Part shown: positions 47,255-61,300 of the stretch, in pieces
Layout of the letters: the number at the start of each line of letters is the position of its first letter
How positions within the stretch are numbered: position 1 is the stretch's first letter
Assembly: GCF_029227915.1 (NCBI RefSeq)
Contig: NC_079884.1
Location: 124,001 to 188,000 of the forward strand
DNA length: 64,000 bases
Source: Hydractinia symbiolongicarpus
Taxonomy: Eukaryota; Cnidaria; Hydrozoa; Anthoathecata; Hydractiniidae
Direction: 5' to 3'
Translations under genes and position numbers: made by a program
Notes under the pieces: model-generated
What the model was told of the DNA's origin: nothing
Databases searched by the model: none
What the model saw: the letters and a program-made list of their open reading frames with translations, nothing else

Positions 47255-47576
47255 ATCTGTAATGAAGGTGTAGAAATAGCGTCATCGCAAATTATTATCT
47301 AGAATTTTTCACAATGTGAGTTGAACTTTAAAAGTATATACAATGTATATAAATATTAAAATCCAGTTACCACATTTTATTGGTGTAATATGCACAAACC
47401 TGTACAAACTTTTGGATAACAACCCTGATTTCGTATTTGAACTAAGAATCACATCTTTTCTGATAACCTCAACTGACTTTTCGAATAAACTGATATAATT
47501 TTAGTCATTCTAAGTGTAAGTTTTTTTTTCAAGTGAAGTTTTTAAAAGACCAACCAGAAAAGGTTTTTAAAATAGA

Positions 47577-47840
47577 AATACAAGTGACTACGAGTCAGAC
47601 TACGAGTGACTAAAAGTGAGTAGGAGTGACTACAAGCGAGTACGAGTGACTACAATTGAGTACAAGTGACTACAAGTTAGTACAATGAGAGCGAGCGACT
47701 ACAAGTGAGTACGAGTGACAGCAAGTGACTACGAGTCAGACTACGAGTGACTACAAGTAGGGTCCAATGACTACAAGTGACTATAAGTGACTACGAGTCA
47801 GACTACGAGTGACTGTGAGTCAGAATACGAGCGACCACAA
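47577..47840. repeat. GTGACTACAA minisatellite
   Basis: About 25 imperfect ~10-base units of the type GAGTGACTAC/AAGTGACTAC, with occasional GAGTCAGACT inserts. The array lies ~320 bases upstream of the membrane-protein start codon. Confidence 0.9.
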
Positions 47841-47959
47841 GCATATAATATAATAAGTATAAATTGCTATAAATCATTTTTCGTTGCATATGAAAGTTTC
47901 TGAATTATTTTGATGTTTCAGCATTTTTTTTTAAACAAGTTTCTTATCAATACGTGTAT

Positions 47960-48016
47960 TCATTTATTCATTCATTCATTCATTCATTCATTCATTCATT
48001 CATTCATTCATTCATT
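47960..48016. repeat. (ATTC)n microsatellite
   Basis: About fourteen almost perfect tetranucleotide copies. Confidence 0.95.
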
Positions 48017-49471
48017 TTTATTATTTTGCTTTAACCTTTAATGTTTTGGCAGGGAATAACGCACAGGTCGTTCTTAATTATTATTATTGTTTATTTCTAT
48101 TATTATTTATTATACTTGTTATAAATATTAAAATACATCTTACGTAAAAAAAACGCTAGCTAACACTTACATCAATCTTTCAAAATGTAATCATTTTAAA
48201 TATATGGCGGTTTTCCTCACTTTTACAACTTTAACTTACCAAATAATTGAAATTTCTCTTTCTTCATCCTTTTTTATCTTTTTTTTTAAAAAGTTTCTCT
48301 TTTTAAATTGTTATTCATTATTCAACACAGAGCCACACATCTGGCGATTACGTTCAATAAATAAATGTTTACAAGATTATTAAATATTAACTACGTTGTA
48401 TATTATTTCCTATTGCGTGCAGCATACAACTTGATTCTTTTTAGTGCCCAAACATTCCCCTTCCAGCATAAGACACTATTTTGTTGTTTTTGTTGCTATT
48501 GTTGTTGTTGTTGTTGTTGTAAAACTTGGCACAGTTGTATAATGCTAAATGTTTGTTTCTGGTACTTCTGAAGAGCCTTCATTATGCGCAACAAGGCTGT
48601 ATCAAAAGTAATACGTTTGAAAAATTACAGATAAAGAAATGTACCTTTCATTTCATACTTTTTTTTCCTTCGTTTTCTTTTAAAGGTGTTCATGGCGCAT
48701 GACTGTGCTAAATACAAAAGTGGAATATAATTTATACATATCTCATGTAATAGCCGCACTACATTTTTCTCACTGTTTTATTGTTTTCTTCAAAAGTAAA
48801 AGCCTATAACAACCTTATTTACAAAATTGCATGTTATTAAAAACTTAATAGTGAACTGGTGTGTTAGTAAAAAGTTCCACACACCTTCGTGGAAAAATGT
48901 AGATGTTCTCCATCTAAAATAATTCTAATTCTATCTTCGCATTCTCAAAAGTACTTACTATATGAAGTTGCTATTTATTAACTTGCCTGCTATTTTGTAA
49001 TAACCCTCAGTCCCAGAGGACTTGGAAATAGGTTAAAACACTCCATCTTACTTGATTTATATTAAATACTGCAATGGGTGAGAACACATCAAAACAGGCG
49101 ACTTTACCTGAGAAGTCAATCTTTTGGAGATTTTGCTGAGATGACGTTCACTTAAGTCGTTTCCTTCGTCGGAAAAAAAAAGTTAAGCACGAAAAATATT
49201 TTTCGCCGTCTTTTGCCATATCAAAACGGCAAACGTCCTGGGAACGAAAGTGTATGTTTGAATTGATAATGTCATTTTGCATTTGGAAGTGTTTTTTTTA
49301 TATGAAACAAATTAAACATTGAAAATACGAAATATTCAACAAATTTGACATAAATTTAGTTTTTTGTCTTTTATTCATTAGGGTGGACAGATGATTTATA
49401 AAAAGACAAAAAGAAGTTAACAAAGTTGCGATAAATACAACTCGACTCTTCCCCATCAGAATTTACGGTTT

Positions 49472-49798
49472 GGGAGCGTTCACACATTACGTAATCAAGT
49501 GAGGGGGGGGTCATCGAAATTGCTTACGCTGGGGGAGGGGGAAGGGGTCAAGTGGTTTGATAACATAAGCAAATTAACAAAAATTAACAGCATATTTCAT
49601 CATGAGTGTGAAAAATATCAACTGTCTGAAGTATTCGTATTTTTTACGGATTTTTTTTTTTTGAGGGGGGGAGGGGTTAGGTAGATGATGACGTAGTTTT
49701 GGAAAGGGGGTCAACTAAATGATTACGACTAATTACATGGTGGAGGGGGGAGTAGAAAATAGGCAAAAAATTGATGACGTAATATGTGAACGCTCTCT
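49472..49798. mobile_element. G-rich inverted-repeat element (MITE-like)
   Basis: The left end AGCGTTCACACATTACGTAA and the right end TTACGTCATCA-type complement (TGATGACGTAATATGTGAAC on the plus strand) form imperfect terminal inverted repeats around ~325 bases. Inside are several G runs (GAGGGGGGGG, GGGGGAGGGGGAAGGGG, GGAGGGG) on the plus strand, and no coding potential beyond a short low-complexity frame. Confidence 0.75.
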
Positions 49799-51245
49799 TT
49801 CTGATAACAAGCAACTTGAGTATTCAAGCTAAAGTAATATAAACTGTGCAGTCAAAATATTAACTTCCTCAACTTCATCTCCAGTGCTCTTGTCACAAGC
49901 GTAAAAGAGTGATGTGAATGCTTGTAAATCCTAATGTTGTAGCTACACAATCGCGATCGCATTCATCCAGGTAGTAGTATCTAGGTAGTAAAAATTCGCC
50001 TTGTCCTTCATGCTACGGAAATATACTCCTAAACCATTTATGCTACACATGCAATTTTTACATGGTAATAAGAAACAGTACAAACCTTTTGTGTGATGTG
50101 TGTATATCATTTCATAACATCCTCCGTTGAAGTAAAATCGTCCCTCAACAACGCCAATACCTCAACATTTCGTTATAAAACCTTTATCCACATTTCTGCA
50201 TACGAACGGAAATTAACCTTAGTGCAAGCGTTGCCGAAAGGAATGCATAGAGAACTTCACAAAACTCGGGTTAGGAGGACTTTAACTCCATATCTTTACA
50301 AAAGAAAGAAAAAGTTCTTGCGACATTTGTTAAAATCCCAGTCACCAAGGGAGTCCTGGAAACGAGATCTTGCTCCGATTAAAAAAAAATATTCGTTTAT
50401 AAATTACACAAAACAATTAACAAAAATATGAAAGAAAAAGATGTTACAAAAAAGTTAAATTATAATTTAAATAATCTTCTATATTAAAAACAGTAAAATC
50501 AATTTAATTCTCTCCCAGGTGTATGTTTTCTCCTCGTTGCTATAACAAAATCTGCCAACTTTTTTACAAGTTTTTTGAAATATCTAAGTTACAAATTTCA
50601 TTTGATGTCAGAAAAGTTGGCGGTTCAAGAAAAATAAAAAATCTGTTGAATCCAATTTTGCGACTGTAACAAACCATACGATACCAAAAAAATTTGAAAT
50701 TTCATGAAAAAATTTCTGACATATTAAGTATTAAACCAAATGACAATTCAATTTTTTGGAAATATCACATCTTAGGCATTGTGAAGAAATTAAGATATAG
50801 GTCAAGTGGCTTGAGCATCCCTTCTAAACGTCAACAGTAGGGCCAACTTGGAGGAGTTTGTACACTCAGCACTGAAAGCATAGTACAACTCAACGAAACT
50901 ATACACACGGTATAGTAACCACAGAATACGCCCGGTAAGAATGGCACAGACAACAAAAAGTTGGAAAGGGCTAGCTCCTTCGCATTGGTGAGATAGAGTT
51001 TACTATTTTAATTCGGCTAACCCCTGTTCTGTGTTGTCTCTAAAATATGCAAGGTTTGGTTTCCAGGAATTGCAACATACAACATGTTACGTTGTTTAGC
51101 CGGAAAAAAATACATCTCTACCATGATACAAGTTTGAAAATTTTAAAATTACTAAATTTCTACTAGGACTAAAATAGAGTACTCTTTAAAATTAACAAAA
51201 AAAAAAAAAATATAATATTTAATCAATACCATCTTTCTTATTTGT

Positions 51246-54200
51246 TCATCTTTCCGGAGAGGTCATCGTTTTAATAAATTCTAAAGCCGCACAAAATTGC
51301 ATCCAACAATAATATTCCTCCCCACTCAACCGTGTTTCGTAAAACGTGTTCACATATTGCTTAGTGGAGAGCAAGTTCGGTGGATTGGCTCTTAACACCA
51401 CGTACACAAGTACAGGAACAAAGTCGTCAGCCCCGGGTGCCTGCTTATCCGACGCCATGCTTAGTAGATTCATAATGGTAACACAACAGCGGTGGATACA
51501 TGCTAGTTTATCGGCTGCCGTCTAATGTTAGAGAATGAAAAATTTTGGTTAGTACAGACAGGGATCATGATAAAATAAGGATTGTTCAGAAACGAAAGAT
51601 AAAAAATGAGTAACGTGGCGCCTTACAAACACTCTAAAGAAAATTGAAACAGCCGCAATAAAAAGCAAACATCCTAAAATGATTTAAAAGCCCCGACCTT
51701 GTAAGCGTTCACCATCAACAGTTCTGTTTGCGCTGAAGGCCAAGGAGCTTCTTTTTGATATGTCTGTAAACAAACAGAAACTTTTTTATCAAACATGCCG
51801 AAGTGATCGTTCTTTTAGACTGATAATACGGCTGCGAAAATCTTGCTCCAATACATGTACGATGTAGGGAAGAGTTTACTTACCTTTGGTATCTGAAGAG
51901 CAGGGTGTGATAAAGTGATGACTTTCGACAGACACTTGATATGCTCATGAAATATTCTAAAACAAGAGGAAAGTTGAATTAGGGGAGCTTTTTTACGGCC
52001 TGTGTGAAAGAATTGATAAACGGCGTTAGTTTTTAAGCAAAAAAACGTTTCAACCTTGAAGGTTTCTCAGCTATTTTTATATTTTTTTGTTACATAAATT
52101 TATTCTCAACTGTGTTTTTTTATTGTGATAAAAGCATTTCATTTTAAGTCATACGTTTCATAAAAACATACCTATGTTTTACGTATAGCAAACAATGAAA
52201 TGTACCTATCATTGAATGTAAAAAGGAAACATACCAATCTCTCGAACTTACTAAAGAAAGAAATATACCTATCATTTTCAATATCGGTGACACCGTTTGG
52301 ATAAAATGCTTCTTTGTATATTCTGCTCATGATCGTGCGTTCTGTCGCCACTTTCACGTCTTCAAGTTCTTCATCGTTGCAATCTAAATGGTACATAGTG
52401 GTTGGGTTAGTTTTTAGATATATCAGAACTGTTCAATTCTAAAATTTCAAAACTGAGGTAAGATTGAGTCTGCTAGGTACGATTTTTTAAAATTACTAAA
52501 ACAGGGATGAAAACAAAATTATATCCTTTGTTGCCAATGGGTAATATCAAGGAGGTTTAAAGAATAAAGAGTTTAAATAATAATATAGGGTTGATAGTAT
52601 AGAGTATAAATTTCCAAAAAAGCCATTTTTCGGTGAACAAAATTCACTACAAAATGTACGAAAAATAGAGTTAAAGAAGCCTAAATTTGACAAATTGATT
52701 ATTGTCCCCAATTTCTTTTTCTATGTAGTAAACCACACATGTCAGTGTCCTGCTAACAATAAATTACATCATGTTAACATTGAACTTTACTATAGCATGA
52801 GTAAGCTTCACCAGCTTTGGAACAATTTTTGACCTATTTATTAACCATAACAACAACTCACATGTCCAAGTTGCATCTTTAAGCATATCAACGTGAAGTT
52901 TTTCAAGAAAGTCGCTTAACAAAGCACACTGAAAAATAATTGCTCCAAATAAAAAAACAGCCAGCAATAACAGCGAAATCAAGAAAATCACGGGAAGCCA
53001 CAAAAACTTTTTTATTATTTCCAGAAAGAATAATTTAAAAACTCTATTCTTTAAGGTACAAAATAAAAGCTAGTCAAAATCTTACTTTTTCATCCAACAT
53101 TTTTGTCGAGTTAAAGTTTTGTCCAAAACCAATGATTTCTTTTTTTCGTTCTTGCGTTTCAAGAAATAGACGTACAGCAAGCGTGGTAAAATATTTACGA
53201 CAAATCACTTTGTCTCTACAAGGTGAAGAATATAACGTATAATACTGAGTCACATTTGTTACATCAACCAGGCTACACCAAGAAGATCTCAATTTATATT
53301 AATTCACATTCGTTACATCAACTGCACCAAAAAGAACTTAATGTATACAAGTCATAATCGGTACAACAGCAGATACTGATGACTGTTTTGGTAAGAAGGC
53401 CGAAGACACTTTGAAAGACATATTGTTAATAGCACAGTAATACGAACAAGTATTCCACCTTTGTAACTTTGTAGTGGTTTGTTCCAAATGACAAATGGTT
53501 GACAACAGGCCCTGTTTACTTCGGGTTAAGTAGGAAATATACTTCGACCTTTGTTCGTAATCTTCTTCCAGCTTTTGTACAAGTTTTTCACAACTAAATC
53601 AAAAGTGAATTGTTCACGTTGTAGCCATAACTAAGATAGAGACAACGAAACTCAAGGGCCGCGTAGGGGGGGATAACCCCTAATTTTTTTCAGAGGTACT
53701 TAGATAGCTTTCAAAATATTATTTTCTCTATTCTAATACAGAAAAACTTTACAATTTGAACAACGCTTTGAAGGTCGTAAATTTAAAAAAAATCAAAGGT
53801 AACTTCAATCCTAATGGGATCTCGTTTGTTACTATACTGGTCCCTTCTATTTCTAAACCAATCAGTTAGCCACGTAACAAAGTCCAGTGTGAAACATAAA
53901 GAAAGAAAGTTCAAAATGAGCTTTGTTTTGTCAAAATAGCAGAAATTTCTTTTTTTGTCTGACTACAAATAATCCCCTCTACCTGTCGTCTGGCAATTGT
54001 TTAATACTTCTCAACGTTTCATGAAGTTGTGCCACAGAAAAACGATTCTGTATGTTAATAGCTTCTGCTAACTTTGCTTGTAACATGGTCAACATGAGGT
54101 GATCAAAACTTCTTGCGTCACTACAACAACAACAAAAATGAATTTATGCACCCTTTTTTATAAACAACATCTTATAGCCAACACGAGGCTCAAATCCTTT

Positions 54201-57200
54201 AAAAAGACAAAGCAACTTGGAAGTAACAACCAGGATAAAGTTAGTAAAGGAAAAAGGAAAAACAACAGGGGTCCTAAAACAGCAATATTTTAAAAGTCAT
54301 GCAAGTTTTGTGCAACAACAAATTAAAACCGAAGTTTGATTTCGACTGACACACTAGCGTAACTGCGCAAACAAACGTGAATTTGATGTTCCAAAGAATA
54401 AAATCAACAAGCAACGAGTAAGCAACAGTTAAGGTTGCAAAATACAAAACCTTAAAGAAAATCTAACTTCAGCCTCAATTTTGTATTGCTTATAAAAAAC
54501 CATGTAAAGAACCAAAACCATTGACATAAAAAAGGTTAAACCATACTAAAAGTTTCACCTTGGTATTAATGTTTGATCTGAAGTGCATAGCACAGTTCGA
54601 AGTTTCTTTTTGGCGTCCTCGAATTTGAACTCGTCATCAAAAATGACCTCGTCTTTATGCACTTGCATTGCAACGTCTTCCATTTGAGACGAATGTGGAG
54701 TACCGAATGGTTGATCAAGACCTTCGTTCGAGGATTCTAGTGTCATATTCCTGTATTTCGCCATGATTGCTTCACTTACGTCAACTGAAAAAGTGGAAAA
54801 GAAACTCGTTTAATCAAACAATTAAAAAAACTTTTTACAAACACTTTTCCAGAAGCAAAGAATTCTTGTGAAAACCATTCTAACTAAAGGTTTAGAAATA
54901 AATAAATAAATTTACCTTCTGATCCCGATCCTCTAGATATAATAGAAGCCGATTTAACTTTGGAAGCAACTGATGCTTGCATCGGCGTACCAGCCTTAAG
55001 TTGATGATGATCCGTATGAGTTTCCGATACTTTTCGATCTTTCTTAAGAAAATTGTCAGATTTCTTTGGTGTTTGTCTCAAGCCACCTCCTAACTTAGTT
55101 GAAATTTTATCTTTGAACCACGCTCCGTGAGATTTCTTTCGAGCTAATTTGACAATTTCTTCATGTGAGTTGCTTTCAACCATTTTGCTTGATGATAACT
55201 TTTTTTCTCTTTGTATATTTTCACTATATGCAGCATACTTGGGGTCAACAGAATGTTTTTTCTTTCCAGACTGGCTCGTTTTTCTAGTGGGTGTGGTTAC
55301 GGGTGTAAAATTACTCTCAAATCCCTTTGTTTCATCTCCTTTAGGTGTTACAGCCTGTGTACTAGAAGTGCTCCACGGATCACTAGTACCAGTCACACTC
55401 GGGGACCACGGATCTTGAAACTCACTGTTTTTAACAGCTGTCGGTGATGGAATCGCAGCTGCTTGTAAAATAGCATTGATACCACCATCTCCACTAATCA
55501 TAGAGGTTAATTCACTCTTACCTGATGTTGAGTTTAAGTCAAGTGGTTTGCTAGAGTCAACAAAAATGTCATTTTCCAAACTGATCAGAGGTTGATCAAT
55601 CAATCCACTTGATACATGCTTGGAATGGTGTTTCTTTACTGGCAATCTTGGACTTGCTGAGTCTTGCCCAAAATCGAGAAGATTGTCAACAGGAACAGAT
55701 TTTTGTGCATTATCCGATGTCGCTTTAGGAGGGAGAGTTGCTTCAAAAAATACACCATCTAACTCAACGGCCCTTGAGCTAGTCTGTTTCACAGAATTCA
55801 ATTCCTTACTGTCAATAATATCAGAATCTGATGACACATTGCTCATGTCATTTATGTCAATCAAGTTCTCCTGGGGGAAAAATTCATGCAATGCATCCAA
55901 CATTAAACTTGATGCTCTCCTTCGTCGTTCTTCATCTGTTGTATCAATATCATAAGCAGTTGAGAGATTTGTGTTTAAACCCAATACCTTGAATATATAA
56001 AAAAATACGTTCCAAAAAAGAGCATAAATACTCGGGAGAAAATAAATAAATCTTTGATCATCGATGGTCACATTAAATCTTCCCTACTTCAGTAAGAACC
56101 CATTCTTTTAATAGAAGTTAGATAAATTTTCTACAATAAATTAAAAAACCAAACCTTTTCCTCAGAAAGCATTCCTGGGTATTGTTCAATTTCATTTCCC
56201 AAGGGAACAACTAGCACCGGCTCGTCATTCGTAATCATTTTATTTAGGTCTACTTTTAGTTGCTCGATATCTTCCTGATTTTTGGACGCCTATAAACAAA
56301 AATAATAGGAAAGTAATTCTGCACAAAGATTGTACGGTTGATTTATAAAAACAATGACATTCTTAGCAAATTCTGTCACTTTCTATAAGGTACACTTCTG
56401 TGTAATGAAGCCTTTAGCATTGAATGTTTAAATGCTGGATAAGTAAGGTTGTAATTTTTGAACATGGTTCACAAACTTTTAGTTAAAATTTGCTTTAGTT
56501 TACTAAACAAAATTCGCTTGGTTCTTCCGTCTTAGACAGTTACGCTTTACCAGTTTGCTCAAATTTTTAAATGGTGTATGGTGTTTAACATGTAAAAAGT
56601 CAATACAATATTTTATCTGCTGGAAAATCACCGCAGTAAATCAGTGACATAAATTCATTGCTTAATCAAATTAAATAATGCTGAAATTGTAAAATTATTT
56701 ATATTTTTTTAAAGGTTAGCTTTTTTCAGATGGTATAGCCATGAGTTTAGGTCCGAAAATACCTTCTAGCAAAAAAAGTCTGTATTTGAGGAGTACAGGA
56801 TAATCAAACCAAACAACAAATGTAATGTTATGTAAAAATGCAACGAAAATACTAACATTCGATGGTGAACTACTACTGTTTAGTTTCTTCAATTTGTTAT
56901 TTCTTGGAGGAGGTACTGGAGTACTAATGTCCAAGTTAGGAGGCATTGATTTTACATTTCGTGCTGGCACCTCTTTCGTCCAGCGTCGTGGAGGGGCGGG
57001 GAGCACATCTAAGAGTTCTTCAAGTCCTTCTTCATTTAATTTTGGTACTTCGTATGTTTGAAGTAGCTTCAAGCAATTAATCTATGTAAAGTACAACAAT
57101 GTATATACCACTGTAGTTAGTTTCTTTATAACCAAACCATGAACAAAAAAGAGGTAACCTAACGAATATCTGTTTAAATTTAAAATCAATTTTGTTGTTC

Positions 57201-57651
57201 TGGGTGAATATGCAACACAAGACAAGGTGAAACTTGAAAACTTGAAAATGTTTAATGTTTTTACAATCACTCTCAAAATGATGCTGTACTTAACTTGTAT
57301 ATAAGTATAAGTATAATTATAATTTGACGAAAACTGTAATTAATTAAAGTCATAATCAAGCTCCCCAGGCATGAATACATGCAAGCGCTACATGAGATTA
57401 AGTGCTGGATACTCATGGCAAGGCCTGATATCAACATCCTCTGCTCCAGACCTGTCATAATGAAATTAGAGACCTAATTGTTGCATTATAATTTACAAAG
57501 AAACCAAACAAAACATTACCAAAGTTTTCAGATCATGTTCCGTTATTAATATGGAGGATTGGACAACTGAAGCAGAAACTTCATCCTGAAATTCCATGTC
57601 AATATTTTCAGCACCATTGAGTAGACTTGAAACGTATGACATCATAAACCC
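51246..57651 (-). CDS. GAPVD1: GAPVD1/RME-6 homologue, C-terminal 13 exons
   Basis: Endosomal Rab5 guanine-nucleotide exchange factor, peripheral on endocytic vesicles. Exons (5' to 3'): 57651-57520, 57066-56857, 56289-56155, 55987-54916, 54784-54559, 54120-53983, 53593-53459, 53215-53086, 52928-52862, 52383-52269, 51956-51884, 51763-51698, 51521-51246. They total 2,775 bases, open to the stop (924 aa). A Pro-rich segment (P-A-P-P-R-R-W) precedes a long Ser/Thr/Asp-rich linker containing D-P-W-S repeats. The C-terminus is the VPS9 module. E-A-P-W-P-S-A-Q, P-G-A-D-D-F-V-P-V-L, A-N-P-P-x-L-L-S-T-x-Q-Y and L-S-G-E-E-x-Y-x-W-M-Q-F are all diagnostic, including the conserved Asp and Tyr used for Rab5 exchange. 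The N-terminal RasGAP-like half is not found up to 64000, so the model is partial. Confidence 0.93.
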
Positions 57652-58358
57652 CTACAAAAAAAAAATGTGCTATACATATTTTTTTTATCAGGGTAAAACT
57701 TAAATACTTATATATATTTGCATAAAAATTTTTAACTAAAGAGAGGAAACTCATTAAATTGCCATCACTGTAAAGTTCTGATAATATAGAACTGACTTGT
57801 TTAAAATTTTACACAGCTAAACCGTTTGGTTAAAAAAAATCTAAAATATTTAGTCAATGACTAATCTAACACAGTGCATGTTATTTTGTTAATAATAACA
57901 GTTAAAGTATTTTTGGATTGGTTTTAATTTTTTTAAAAAAAACTATTTCATCAACTAAACAGCATGACAAATAAAGTTTTTGTGTTGCTTAAGGTTACTG
58001 TAAAGGAAACAATTTTTTTTAGAATATAGAAAAAAAATTCTCTTTCCAATGACATATTTTTATAGTCTATGAAAATATTTGGAACATCCCTTTTTTCTGG
58101 AAAAAGCCTTTTTAAAGCTGTTATATCCTTCACACCTATGAAAAAATATGTGCAAAATGAGTTGAGCATTTTTTTTGTAAACATTATGCATAATATGGAA
58201 CTCCCGAATTAAAAAAAATCAAAGTTAAGGAATATGCATATGAGCTGTCTCTTGTAAACCTGAAGTCTGTCTATTAATGATTCTGAGCGTGTGCACGCAT
58301 ATTCAGCATAAAGAAAAAGGTTCGCACTTCTATCATCTTTCTGCATACTCAGTTCACA
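57652..58358 (-). other. GAPVD1 intron, proximal part
   Basis: AT-rich intron with no further GAPVD1 exon. From 57993 it is the left arm of the TTAA-flanked element. The 77-codon minus-strand frame at 57951-58184 lies in that arm and has no family signature. Confidence 0.55.
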
Positions 58359-61300
58359 TCATCATCATCATTCTCGGCTTAACGTCCGTTTTCCATGCTA
58401 GCATGGGTTGGACGGGGTATATTAATGACCCTCTTCCAATCTGATCTAGACTGTGTTAGATCTAAACTCAACTTCTTCTCTATCAAGTCTGTCCTTATAA
58501 CCTCCTGCCAAGTCTTTCTCGGTCTGCCTCTGGGCTTTGCCCCAGGAACTATCAAGTCTCTACACTTTCTTACCCAATTATCCTCCTCCATTCTTTCCAA
58601 GTGCCCCAGCCAATTCAATCTTCTTATCTGGATAACATCTTTAATTCTACGGAGACTTAGCCTGCTTCTTAGCTCATCTGAACTCTTTCTGTCTCTCAGA
58701 CTGGCATTACACATCCACCTAACCATTCTCATATCATTCCTTTCTAAACGGTCAAGATCTTCCTGCTTCACTGCCCATGTCTCACTACCGTACAACATAA
58801 CACTTCTTACACAGGCCTCATACAACCTACCTTTTACCTCAATTGACAGGACTCTGCTAGTCAATAAAGGAAGTAACTCTCTAAACTTTTTCCAAGCAGA
58901 ACCTATCCTGCAAGTAACACTTCTTCCAACACCCCCTTCACTGCCCAACATATCACCTAAGTAACAGAAGTTCTTAACTATCTCTAACGAGCCACTGTTG
59001 TACATCATTAAAGCTGGAAATACTTCATTCTCTATAATCTCACCTTTGCAACGCTTACATACAAACTGAATGTCAGCTCTTAACCTACCACCAATACTAC
59101 TGCACTTCTTACCCAATGCTTGCAAGTCTGACAAAAAATTGAGTTACTACCAACCCCTTTCCTGCAAACTCCACAAGGCCACTTTCCAACTACAAGGTCA
59201 CACTTGGCTGCAATGCTACTTATTATGACTTTAGACTTTGCTGTGTTTACCTTCAGCCCTTTCTCTTCTAGTTCTTTCTTCCACTTCTCAAACTTTACAA
59301 CTAATTCTTCCAACGACTCTGCTATGAGAACCAAATCATCTGCATACAATAAATCCCATGGACAACCTGTTCTGAACTCCATCGACAGCGCTTCTAAGAC
59401 TAGAATAAACAACAAAGGACTAAGTACAGAACCCTGATGTACACCAACATTTACACTAAATTCATCACTAAGTGAATCGTTAATCCTGACACGACTTCTA
59501 GCATTGCTGCACATAGACTGTACCATCGTAACTAGCCACTCATCCACACCTAATTTTCTCATGGCCCACCTAATAACTTTACGTGGCACTCTATCAAAAG
59601 CTTTCTCTAAATCTACAAAGGCAAAATAGAGATTCTTTCTCTTTCCTAAATACTTTTCCTGAAGCTGTCTGAGTAAAAATATTGCATCTGTAGTGCCACG
59701 CCCTGGAACAAAACCAAATTGCATCTTATCTATATCAATTCTTTCTCTAAGTAACTTATCAATTACTCTTTCAATAACTTTCATTACTTGATCAACCAAC
59801 TTCAAACCTCTATAGTTACCCCTTTCTAATGCATCACCCTTGCCCTTGAAACAATTCACTATTACACTCGACTGCCACTCACTCGGAATAGCACCATCCT
59901 TTATAATCTGGTTAGCAAGACTTGTAATAAGCTCAACTCCAATATATCCAGATGCTTTTACCATCTCTGCAACAATACCTGATACTCCTGCAGCCTTGCC
60001 AATCTTCAATTTCCTAATAGCCTCCACTACCCATTCTGTCTTGATCTGCATAGCTGGCCCCAAATTATCCTCGTCCCAATCAAACTCAGTGTTAAGCAAC
60101 CTCTGATAATGATTCTTCCAAGCTACCCTTTTCTCCTCCTCTGTGCTAGCCAAAACACCTTTATCATTACGTATACACTTCTCACCTACAATATCTTGAT
60201 TAGTCTTCTTCATTTGCTTTGCTATCTTGAATACCTCATTGCGCTGGTCTTCCCTTCTTAACACATCTGCAAATCTGTTTCTCTCTGCTTCTGATTTTGC
60301 CTTATACACTGCTGTACGAGCGCGACGCTTAGCTTCTAAGTAAATATTTTTACTACCACCTGACTTCCACTCTTTCCAAAGTTTCCTCTTCTCCTTTATA
60401 CACTGGTCAACCTCATTATTCCACCACCAGGTCTGTCTATGTCTAGCTGGTCCTTTCGTCCACCCACAGGTATCATCAGAAGCTTCTAGAAGACAATTCT
60501 TCAAAGTAGTCCAAGTACTTTCAACATTGTCACTATCACATTGACTATTGTAGGCTAACTGCTGAACTTTTGTACTAAATTGTCTTGCTACAATCTCTTC
60601 CTTCAGCTTCCAGACTTTTCGACGGGGCCTGTACTTTCCCTTGGCTTCTTTGACACTCTTCAAGATAATATCACAAACCAGCAACCTATGCTGGGAAACA
60701 CACTCTTCCCCCGATATAACTTTCACGTCCTTCATCACTTTCTTGTCTGACTTTCTAACCAAAAAGTAATCTATCTGTGTCTTACAACCACCTGACTCAT
60801 ATGTTATCAGCCTACTCTGTCTCTTACTGAATGATGTGTTGCAAACCACCATGTCCGTTGCCATTCCAAACTCAAGCAATCTCTCCCCTTCCTTATTTCT
60901 GCTCCCAAATCCATAGCCTCCATGCACACCTCTATAACCTTCAGATGACTTCCCAACATGACCATTAAAGTCGCCGCCCACCATGACAAGTTCAGTGTCT
61001 CCAAACTTTGATGTGACTGCTATTAACTCATCATAAAACTTATCTTTATCTTCCTCACTGAGTCCACACTGTGGAGCATAAACTGACAGAAAAGTGACAA
61101 TCCTATTACCTATCAAAAACTTTATCACTATAATACGACTATTAACACGCATAACATCTATTACTTTTTCTACCCACTTCTCTGCAACGAATATGCCAAC
61201 TCCTCCATATCCATCACTATTACCAATCCAGAAAAGCTTATACCTTGCCCTCCTACCTTCCACAAATCTCACTGAAGCTCCTCTCCACCTAACTTCCTGA

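Larger units (their letters stand above)
47255..51245. other. Intergenic region rich in simple repeats
   Basis: Lies between two minus-strand genes. It holds a minisatellite (47577-47840), an (ATTC)n tract (47960-48016), a TTG run near 48500, a CCCAGG/ATATCAAAA fold-back near 49190-49245, and a G-rich inverted-repeat element (49472-49798). A 112-codon Lys/Arg-rich frame at 50093-50431 is open but matches no family I know and has no clear splice context. It is left unannotated. Confidence 0.55.

Noticed and set aside
50093-50431. 112-codon basic open frame
   Set aside because: No family, no convincing splice sites and no second supporting exon; kept only as a note in the intergenic entry.
55149-55955. 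Plus-strand frames within the GAPVD1 linker exon
   Set aside because: Antisense shadows of the Ser/Thr-rich coding exon.
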